Positions 7,089 to 12,363 of a DNA stretch of 12,363 nucleotides are shown here, piece after piece. The notes under the pieces are model-generated. The model was given only the letters and a program-made list of their open reading frames with translations, had not been told where the DNA came from and searched no databases. The stretch covers positions 1-12,363 of the forward strand of contig DVOF01000156.1 of the NCBI GenBank assembly GCA_018713805.1, given 5' to 3'. Every line of letters begins with the position of its first letter. The first letter of the stretch is position 1. Made by a program: the position numbers and the translations under genes. The stretch comes from Candidatus Aphodoplasma excrementigallinarum (GTDB lineage: Bacteria > Bacillota > Clostridia > UBA1381 > UMGS1253).

Positions 7089-8156
7089 ATGGAAATTCTC
7101 AACCACCGCGGCGGCCTTGTGCGCTTCCGCGACGCAATCAACAATAAAGACAGCGTGCGCGTCGGCTTTATCGGCGGCTCCATTACGCAGGAAAGCGCAA
7201 AAATCAACTGGCCGGAGTTTGTTAGTGCGTGGGTCAAGGAGCGCGCGGGCGATAAGCCGGTATATATTGAAAATATCGGCATCGGCGCGACGGGGAGCGA
7301 CATTGCGGCGTTCCGGTTTTGCTGGGAGATGGCGGACAAGGACTGCGATTTGATTTTTGTTGAGTTTGCGGTCAACGACGAGGGGGTTGACACCCATCTG
7401 CGCAACCGCAGCCGGGAAGGACTGGTGCGCAAAATTTTGCAGAAAACGGGCGCGGATATCGTGTTCGTCTATACGTATATCCAGGATATGCTCCCGGATA
7501 TACTGGCTGGTAAGGTGCCGCCCTCCATTGCGGAGTTTGAGGCAATTGCGGAGCATTACGGCATTGGCAGCGTGTGGATGGCCAAGGCGGCAATCGACGC
7601 GGCAAACCGGGGATTCGTCAGCTTTGAGAATTTTCTTGGCGACGGCCTGCACCCGAACCCGCTTGGCAGCAGTATCTATGCCGGCGCGGTAAATGAGTTT
7701 TTGTCGCAGGAATTGAAGCTAACGTCCGCGGCTGCGCCGCGCGACACATCGCCCATGTTTGCCGATAACTGGGAGGGTGCGTCTGTTATCCCGCTTGACC
7801 AGATAAAGACGGAGGGCTGCTGGTATATCCGCTCGCTGTATAACGACGATTTCCGGTATGCGCTCTACACGTCGTCGCTGACGGCGAAGGCGACGGTGAC
7901 ATGCCGGTGCAAAACGCTGGCCTTGTGCCTTCTGCATGGGAGCCGGTGCGGGATGCTCCGCTACCGGATCGACGGCGGCGCATGGGTCACGGAGGAGAGA
8001 GAGGTCGTGGACTGGATGGGCGCGGCAAACTTTCCGTGGCAGCTGTTGCTCATTGACGAAACAGAGGAAAAGGAGCACTCGGTTGAGCTGATGTGTGAAA
8101 AAACAGCGCGGGAATGCGGTTCAAGCCTTTACATTGCCTATGTCGGTATAGTATAA
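7089..8156 (+). CDS. SGNH/GDSL-type hydrolase with unassigned C-terminal region
   Basis: This 355-residue protein has an N-terminal SGNH hydrolase fold, the esterase/deacetylase group using a Ser-His-Asp triad. The four blocks can be read: GGSIT at 29-33 (nucleophile S31), IGATGSD at 65-71 (oxyanion glycine), EFAVND at 92-97 (N96), and GDGLHPN at 184-190 (D185, H188). Residues from about 210 to 355 look like a beta-rich second domain that I do not recognise. There is no signal peptide, so it acts in the cytoplasm. The ATG at 7089 has GGGAGG 8 bases upstream. It lies 67 bp after PaaK-2 and 62 bp before the ACT-domain gene, all on one strand. Substrate is unknown; a carbohydrate ester, an acyl-thioester or an aryl ester are all possible. 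The fold call is good and the role is open. Confidence 0.85.
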   Translation: MEILNHRGGLVRFRDAINNKDSVRVGFIGGSITQESAKINWPEFVSAWVKERAGDKPVYIENIGIGATGSDIAAFRFCWEMADKDCDLIFVEFAVNDEGVDTHLRNRSREGLVRKILQKTGADIVFVYTYIQDMLPDILAGKVPPSIAEFEAIAEHYGIGSVWMAKAAIDAANRGFVSFENFLGDGLHPNPLGSSIYAGAVNEFLSQELKLTSAAAPRDTSPMFADNWEGASVIPLDQIKTEGCWYIRSLYNDDFRYALYTSSLTAKATVTCRCKTLALCLLHGSRCGMLRYRIDGGAWVTEEREVVDWMGAANFPWQLLLIDETEEKEHSVELMCEKTARECGSSLYIAYVGIV

Positions 8157-8218
8157 TGGATTCAGGGCAAAGGGTTTCGGAAAAATATCTATTATAAAAA
8201 GAACAGGAGGCAGGGAAC

Positions 8219-8653
8219 ATGAACGTAAAGCAGATTTCTGTATTTGTGGAAAACAAAAAGGGCAGGCTGGCTGAGATAACCAAGGCTTTGGCAGACAATA
8301 AGATCGACATCAGCGCGCTCTCGATTGCCGACACGACGGATTTTGGGATTCTGCGCCTGATTGTAAACAAGCCGAACGCGGCGGAGTCGATCCTGAAGGA
8401 AAAGGGGCTTGCGGTCAAGGCGACGGAAGTTATCGCCATCGGCGTGGCGGATGAGCCGGGCGGCCTTGCCGTTGCGTTGCAGCGGCTCGATCAGGAGCAT
8501 ATCAGTATTGAATATATGTATGCATTTGTGGGCAAGACGACAAACGAGGCGCTGGTTATCCTGCGCGTAGAGGAGCAGGAGCGTGCCGTTGCGGTATTAA
8601 ACGGCTGCGACGGGGTGCGCGTCCTGTCAAGCGACGAGGTATACAGCTTATAA
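8219..8653 (+). CDS. Tandem ACT-domain protein
   Basis: This 144-residue protein is made of two ACT domains, about residues 4-68 and 71-140. Each begins with a beta strand, then a glycine-bearing turn (NKKGRLAE at 12-19; DEPGGLAV at 78-85), then a helix, the typical ACT ligand-binding arrangement. No enzyme or DNA-binding domain is attached. Stand-alone ACT pairs usually sense amino acids and act on a partner protein. An AGGAGG site at 8205-8210 lies 8 bases before the ATG. Its place downstream of an aryl-CoA/IorAB cluster and before a PLP enzyme suggests that it senses an amino acid made or used by the neighbours. Aromatic amino acids are the natural first guess, but the ligand is not shown by the sequence. 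Confidence 0.9.
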   Translation: MNVKQISVFVENKKGRLAEITKALADNKIDISALSIADTTDFGILRLIVNKPNAAESILKEKGLAVKATEVIAIGVADEPGGLAVALQRLDQEHISIEYMYAFVGKTTNEALVILRVEEQERAVAVLNGCDGVRVLSSDEVYSL

Positions 8654-8680
8654 TTTAACGATTCGAGGTTTTTTAGGACA

Positions 8681-9952
8681 ATGGCATTTGATTTGCAGAA
8701 AGAATTTGGAATATCAGAAGAAGTGATGCGGCTTGTGTCGGAGGCGGAAAAGTCCGCCTCCGGCTGTTTTGCACGTGCGGAAGAAATTGCGTGGCATAAC
8801 CAGGCCAAAGTGATGAAGGCGTTTGCCGACAACCGTATTGGCGAGGCGCATTTTGTCCCGACGTCGGGATACGGATATAACGATATGGGGCGCGACGCGA
8901 TTGACCGCGTATACGCGCAGGCGTTTGGGTGCGAGGATGCGCTCGTGCGCCACAATCTTATATCCGGCACGCATGCAATATCGACCGCACTGTTTGGCGT
9001 ATTGCGCCCGGGCGATACGCTTGTTGCTGCAACGGGCAAGCCGTATGATACGCTGGAGGAGGTCGTGGGCATCCGCGGAGAGGGCTGCGACGGCTCACTC
9101 CGGGATTTTGGCGTACAGTACCGGCAGGTGGACCTGCTCGACGGGAAAGCAATTGACTTTGACGGTATCCGGGCGGCGATCGACGATACGGTGAAGGCAG
9201 TCCTGCTCCAGCGGTCGAAGGGATACGCATGGCGGGACACGTTTTCCGTGGCGCAGCTTAACGAGGTAATCGACTTTGTACACGATATTCGCCAGGATAT
9301 CGTCTGCATTGTTGACAACTGCTACGGCGAGTTTGTAGAAACGGAGGAACCGCGCGGCGACCTGCTTGTCGGCTCGCTCATTAAAAACCCGGGCGGCGGA
9401 CTCGCACAGACGGGGGGCTATATTGCGGGCAAAACGCGATATGTTGAGCTTGCTGCCTACCGGCTTACTTCGGTTGGGCTTGGTAAGGAGTGCGGCGCGT
9501 CGCTTGGACAGAATAAGCCCATGCTGCAGGGCTTTTTCATGGCGCCGCATATTGTGGCGCAGGCAGTGAAGAGCGCGTGCCTGTGCAGCGCGGTGTTTGA
9601 CAAGCTGGGGTTTCCGGTTTGCCCGGGCGTGGACGACGCGCGCGGGGATATTATTACATCGGTGAAGTTTGGCGACGCGGATTTGGTGATTGCGTTTTGC
9701 CAGGGGATTCAGAAGGGCGCGCCGGTCGACTCGTTTGTAGAGCCGCAGCCGTGGGATATGCCCGGTTACGCCGACCAGGTCATCATGGCGGCGGGCGCGT
9801 TTGTGCAGGGCGCGTCGATTGAGCTGAGCGCGGACGCGCCGATTCGCCCTCCATACATTGCCTACATGCAGGGCGGCCTGACGTATGAGTCGGCAAAGCT
9901 TGGGATCATGACGGCGGCGCAGAAGGTTTTGGACACGATGAAACAAAAATAG
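8681..9952 (+). CDS. PLP-dependent protein of the methionine gamma-lyase / aluminium resistance family
   Basis: This 423-residue protein belongs to the fold-type I PLP family often named 'methionine gamma-lyase family' or 'aluminium resistance protein' (PF06838, YnbB-like). Seen in sequence: a glycine-rich segment VRHNLISGTHAIS near 89-101, DNCYGEF at 212-218 with D212 as the likely pyridine-nitrogen contact, and SLIKNPGGG at 232-240 with K235 as the likely Schiff-base lysine. The segment AQTGGYIAGK at 242-251 follows. Length is normal for the family. The ATG at 8681 has a weak ribosome binding site (GAGG at 8665-8668, too far, or AGGA at 8675-8678, too close), so expression may depend on the ACT gene 27 bp upstream. 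The reaction is not firmly established for this family. C-S lyase activity on a sulfur amino acid is the usual proposal. Confidence 0.88.
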   Translation: MAFDLQKEFGISEEVMRLVSEAEKSASGCFARAEEIAWHNQAKVMKAFADNRIGEAHFVPTSGYGYNDMGRDAIDRVYAQAFGCEDALVRHNLISGTHAISTALFGVLRPGDTLVAATGKPYDTLEEVVGIRGEGCDGSLRDFGVQYRQVDLLDGKAIDFDGIRAAIDDTVKAVLLQRSKGYAWRDTFSVAQLNEVIDFVHDIRQDIVCIVDNCYGEFVETEEPRGDLLVGSLIKNPGGGLAQTGGYIAGKTRYVELAAYRLTSVGLGKECGASLGQNKPMLQGFFMAPHIVAQAVKSACLCSAVFDKLGFPVCPGVDDARGDIITSVKFGDADLVIAFCQGIQKGAPVDSFVEPQPWDMPGYADQVIMAAGAFVQGASIELSADAPIRPPYIAYMQGGLTYESAKLGIMTAAQKVLDTMKQK

Positions 9953-9965
9953 GGGAGGCGGCGTG

Positions 9966-10718
9966 ATGAAGCTGTCTGTATGTATCGACGCGGTGATGCG
10001 TGGGATATCGCCTGCGCAGGCGCTTGCGAGGCTGAAGCGTATCGGCGTGGAAGCGTTTGAATTATGGGGATGGTGGGACAAGGATATGGACGCGCTCTAC
10101 AGCGAGGTAAAGTCCACCGGCCTTGTTCCGGCGGCAATGTGTACCAGGATGGTGAGCCTGACCGAGCCGGACCAGCGGGAGGCGTATTTGCTCGGCCTGC
10201 GCGAGTCGGTAGCGGCGGCGCAAAAGATTGGCTGTAAAACGCTGATTTCCCAGACGGGGGACGACACAGGGGCGGACAGGGCATCCCAGCATCAAAGCCT
10301 GGCCGACGGGCTGCGTGCGGCTGCGCCCATTTTGGAAGCGGCTGGGGTTACGCTCGTTGTGGAGCCGCTCAATACATATGTAGACCATGAGGGCTATTAT
10401 CTGTCGAGCAGCGCAGAGGGCTTTGCACTGATTGAGGAAGTGGGCAGCCCAAACGTCAAGCTGCTGTACGATATTTACCACCAGCAGATCATGGAGGGAA
10501 ATATCATCGATACGGTGACGAAAAACATCGAAAAAATCGGCCATTTCCACGCTGCCGGCGTTCCTGGACGGCATGAGCTGCAAAGCGGCGAGCTCAACTA
10601 CCGCGCAATATTTGACGCGATTGACGCATCGGGATACGCAGGCCATATCGGTCTGGAATATTTCCCGGAAGGCGCGCCGGAGGAGGGGATCCTCGACTGG
10701 CTGCCGCATAAGGAATAG
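9966..10718 (+). CDS. Hydroxypyruvate isomerase-like TIM-barrel protein
   Basis: This 250-residue protein is a TIM-barrel sugar isomerase/epimerase of the AP-endonuclease-2 superfamily, closest in pattern to hydroxypyruvate isomerase (Hyi). Family marks are VEPLNT at 132-137, the stretch EEVGSPNVKLLYDIYHQQIMEG at 157-178, HFHAAGVPGRHE at 193-204 and GLEYFP at 229-234. Likely metal ligands are E133, D169, H195 and E231. Hyi interconverts hydroxypyruvate and tartronate semialdehyde, but relatives act on other small sugars and keto compounds, so the substrate is uncertain. The ATG at 9966 has GGGGAGG 7 bases upstream. A GTG directly before it (9963) is possible but badly spaced. It starts 13 bp after the PLP gene and is the last gene before a strong terminator. 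Confidence 0.85.
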   Translation: MKLSVCIDAVMRGISPAQALARLKRIGVEAFELWGWWDKDMDALYSEVKSTGLVPAAMCTRMVSLTEPDQREAYLLGLRESVAAAQKIGCKTLISQTGDDTGADRASQHQSLADGLRAAAPILEAAGVTLVVEPLNTYVDHEGYYLSSSAEGFALIEEVGSPNVKLLYDIYHQQIMEGNIIDTVTKNIEKIGHFHAAGVPGRHELQSGELNYRAIFDAIDASGYAGHIGLEYFPEGAPEEGILDWLPHKE

Positions 10719-10721
10719 GAT

Positions 10722-10763
10722 AACAAATCCTGCCAAAGAAAGGTTCTTGGCGGGATTTGTTTT
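10722..10763 (+). terminator. Rho-independent terminator after the isomerase gene
   Basis: A 15-bp stem with one G-U pair joins 10722-10736 (AACAAATCCTGCCAA) and 10747-10761 (TTGGCGGGATTTGTT) around a 10-base loop, followed by a short T run then ATAAAA. It sits 4 bases after the stop codon and ends the upstream transcription unit. Confidence 0.88.
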
Positions 10764-10795
10764 ATAAAACCTAATAAAATTAAGCTTGCCTGTGG

Positions 10796-10824
10796 TTGAC
10801 AAAGGATTTTTTCTGTGATAGACT
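10796..10824 (+). promoter_or_regulatory. Extended -10 promoter of the MATE gene
   Basis: A consensus -35 TTGACA (10796-10801) is separated by 17 bases from TAGACT (10819-10824), which matches the -10 consensus at 4 of 6 positions and is preceded by TGN (10816-10818). The start of transcription would be near 10831, giving a leader of about 50 bases. It lies just past a terminator, so the MATE gene is an independent unit. Confidence 0.8.
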
Positions 10825-10837
10825 AAACACCATATTA

Positions 10838-10855
10838 GCGGAAGGGGATTTCCGC
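10838..10855 (+). promoter_or_regulatory. Inverted repeat in the MATE leader (possible operator or RNA hairpin)
   Basis: GCGGAA (10838-10843) and TTCCGC (10850-10855) form a perfect 6-bp inverted repeat around GGGGAT, just after the predicted transcription start. It could be a repressor operator or a leader hairpin. No regulator gene is next to it. Confidence 0.45.
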
Positions 10856-10866
10856 AAATAAAAATC

Positions 10867-10879
10867 TGGAGTGACTCCA
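10867..10879 (+). promoter_or_regulatory. Small hairpin covering the MATE ribosome binding site
   Basis: TGGAG (10867-10871) pairs perfectly with CTCCA (10875-10879) across a TGA loop. GGAG at 10868-10871 is the only Shine-Dalgarno candidate for the ATG at 10882, so the stem could lower or tune translation. With only 5 pairs it is weak. Confidence 0.45.
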
Positions 10880-10881
10880 AA

Positions 10882-12231
10882 ATGAAACTCTCAATCCCGT
10901 CACGGGTCGGGCCGCTTACAAAGATTGCGATGCCATGCTTTGTCGAACAGCTTTTGCTTGTCGTCGTCAACGTCTTATCCACCATGATCGTCGGCCAGCT
11001 TGGTAAGGCGGAGCTTTCCGCCTCGTCGATGAGTAACCAGCTTGTAAACTGGCTGCAATGCGCTTATGTCGGCCTTGGGTCCGGCGCGACTGTCGTCATC
11101 GGGCGAATGTGGGGCAAGGGCGACCGGGAGGGCGCGGCCCGGGGGTTTATGCAGTCGCTCAAGCTGACGGTCCTCGTCAGCATAACTGTTTTGATTCTCA
11201 CCGTTGTGTTTGAAAACGCAATCGTATCTCTGTTTTTTGGCGGCGCGGAACAGGCCGTTATCGACAACATCCACACCTATTTCTTTTATTGTATGATCGG
11301 AATGCCGGCGACAGCCATTGCAAATGTAATCGGCGCGAGTCTGCGCGGCGTCGGGGATAATAAAACGCCTCTGTATACGACGGCGGTTCTCAATGTCGTT
11401 AATCTCGTTTTGAGCTTTTTGTTGATTTTCGGCGTGCCGTCGCTTGGGATTCCGCGGATGGGGATTGCCGGCGCGGGGATTGCGATTTCAAGCGCACGTG
11501 TTGTCAGCGCGGTATTTATTATCGTATACATATTCATCAAAAAGAAACCGATCCTGCCGGGCCGCTATGAGCTGGGCTTCCACGGTGAAACGGTCCGCCG
11601 TGTGACGCGTGTAGGCATTCCTTCGGCGGTGGAGCAGATCGTATTCCAGGGAGGGTTTGTCATTTTGCAGTCCCTGCTGATTGGGTTTGGGACGGTGTTC
11701 CAGGCCGGGTATCAGATCGGCGCAAATTTAAACAACATTATTTGTGCGCCCTCAATGGCCATGGGTGTCGCATGTACGGCCCTGATCAGCCAGACGCTTG
11801 GGAAACGGGACTGGGAAGGTGCAAAGGAGTACGTAAAGGCGGCGAATTTCATTATCTATACCGTGTTTATCGGAATCAGTATACTGATGTTTCTTGCTGC
11901 ACCGGTATTTTCCAGAATGTATTCGAGCGACCCGGAGGTTATTGCGGAGGGGACGTTCTTTGCCCGGATGTTTGCGCTTATGGCATTGCCGATCGGCGTC
12001 ATGCAGTCGATGGCCGGCGTACTGCGCGGCGCAGGCGACGCGAAGTATATCGCCGTGACAAATGTGGTTGGCCTTTGGCTCATGCGCGTGTGCCTGGTGT
12101 GGCTGCTTTCCATCTGGACTGGGAACGGGCACCTTGCTGTTGTGATTGGCTGCGGTTCCGACTTTTTATGGCGCGCAATCTCCTATGCGTTGCGTGTGAG
12201 AAAGGGGAACTGGCTCCATATCCGCGTATGA
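10882..12231 (+). CDS. MATE-family efflux transporter
   Basis: This 449-residue protein belongs to the multidrug and toxic compound extrusion family, which exports cationic or aromatic compounds across the cytoplasmic membrane using Na+ or H+ gradients. About 12 hydrophobic segments fall into two homologous halves. The matching motifs at the same place in each half are visible: SLRGVGDNKTPLY at 153-165 and VLRGAGDAKY at 380-389. IGRMWGKGD near 73-81 and ISQTLGKRDWEGA near 302-314 are a second matched pair. Length is normal. The ATG at 10882 has GGAG 10 bases upstream inside a small hairpin. The gene has its own promoter and is flanked by terminators on both sides, so it is regulated apart from the metabolic cluster. 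The exported compound is unknown; a link to aryl metabolites is only a guess from position. Confidence 0.93.
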   Translation: MKLSIPSRVGPLTKIAMPCFVEQLLLVVVNVLSTMIVGQLGKAELSASSMSNQLVNWLQCAYVGLGSGATVVIGRMWGKGDREGAARGFMQSLKLTVLVSITVLILTVVFENAIVSLFFGGAEQAVIDNIHTYFFYCMIGMPATAIANVIGASLRGVGDNKTPLYTTAVLNVVNLVLSFLLIFGVPSLGIPRMGIAGAGIAISSARVVSAVFIIVYIFIKKKPILPGRYELGFHGETVRRVTRVGIPSAVEQIVFQGGFVILQSLLIGFGTVFQAGYQIGANLNNIICAPSMAMGVACTALISQTLGKRDWEGAKEYVKAANFIIYTVFIGISILMFLAAPVFSRMYSSDPEVIAEGTFFARMFALMALPIGVMQSMAGVLRGAGDAKYIAVTNVVGLWLMRVCLVWLLSIWTGNGHLAVVIGCGSDFLWRAISYALRVRKGNWLHIRV

Positions 12232-12243
12232 GAGTCTGGATCC

Positions 12244-12277
12244 GAGGATATCTGTGACAGATATCCTCTCTTTTTTT
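12244..12277 (+). terminator. Rho-independent terminator after the MATE gene
   Basis: A perfect 11-bp stem GAGGATATCTG (12244-12254) / CAGATATCCTC (12258-12268) with a TGA loop is followed by TCTTTTTTT. This is a textbook intrinsic terminator 12 bases after the stop codon. The remaining bases to 12363 are AT-rich and show nothing I can support. Confidence 0.93.
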
Positions 12278-12363
12278 GTGCTTTCATGATATCTTTTGTT
12301 AAAAATTTTTTATCGATTGCTTTTCTGCTTATATTGCTTTTTAGTATGCATGCTGCTGTATTC

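Noticed and set aside
8157..8218. TATTAT-like -10 before the ACT gene
   Set aside because: No matching -35 is present at the needed distance, so co-transcription with the SGNH gene is the simpler reading.
12278..12363. AT-rich tail searched for a promoter or start of a next gene
   Set aside because: No -35/-10 pair with acceptable spacing, no ribosome binding site and no start codon with an extended frame were seen.

Overview
The window reads as a compact, all plus-strand stretch of an anaerobic bacterial chromosome. The most likely host is a Firmicute of the class Clostridia, possibly a gut anaerobe. The grounds are a ferredoxin-dependent 2-oxoacid oxidoreductase, strong AGGAGG-type ribosome binding sites, short intergenic gaps, and protein families typical of Clostridia. 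Coding DNA is fairly GC-rich, while the non-coding stretches and terminators are AT-rich. I cannot name the species. No phage, insertion sequence, CRISPR or RNA gene was seen.

Region 1 (about 55-7021) is an aryl-acid / aromatic 2-oxoacid cluster. In order it encodes a sodium:solute symporter, a phenylacetate-CoA ligase (PaaK-1), a small TIGR04076-type protein, indolepyruvate:ferredoxin oxidoreductase alpha (iorA) and beta (iorB), and a second divergent phenylacetate-CoA ligase (PaaK-2). Gaps are 23-55 bp, and iorA and iorB overlap by 8 bp, so this looks like one operon. The simplest model is import of arylacetates (phenylacetate, hydroxyphenylacetate, indoleacetate), ATP-driven activation to aryl-CoA by the two ligases, and reductive carboxylation by IorAB to arylpyruvates. 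Those could be transaminated to Phe, Tyr or Trp. The reverse, oxidative direction (fermentation of aromatic amino acids) cannot be excluded from sequence.

Region 2 (about 7028-10763) follows after a GAAA-capped hairpin. It encodes a cytoplasmic SGNH/GDSL hydrolase with an unassigned C-terminal part, a tandem ACT-domain protein, a PLP-dependent protein of the methionine gamma-lyase / 'aluminium resistance' family, and a hydroxypyruvate isomerase-like TIM-barrel protein. The region closes with a strong rho-independent terminator. No convincing promoter was seen between regions 1 and 2, so they may be co-transcribed.

Region 3 (about 10796-12277) is a separate single-gene unit. A near-consensus extended -10 promoter leads into a short leader with two small hairpins, then a MATE-family efflux transporter, then a second strong terminator. 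The last ~85 bases are AT-rich with no supported feature.

IorAB next to PaaK is a known association, so the core is not new. The least explained parts are the TIGR04076 protein inside the operon, the pairing of two different ligases, the hairpin whose U-tract faces the wrong way, and the structured MATE leader.
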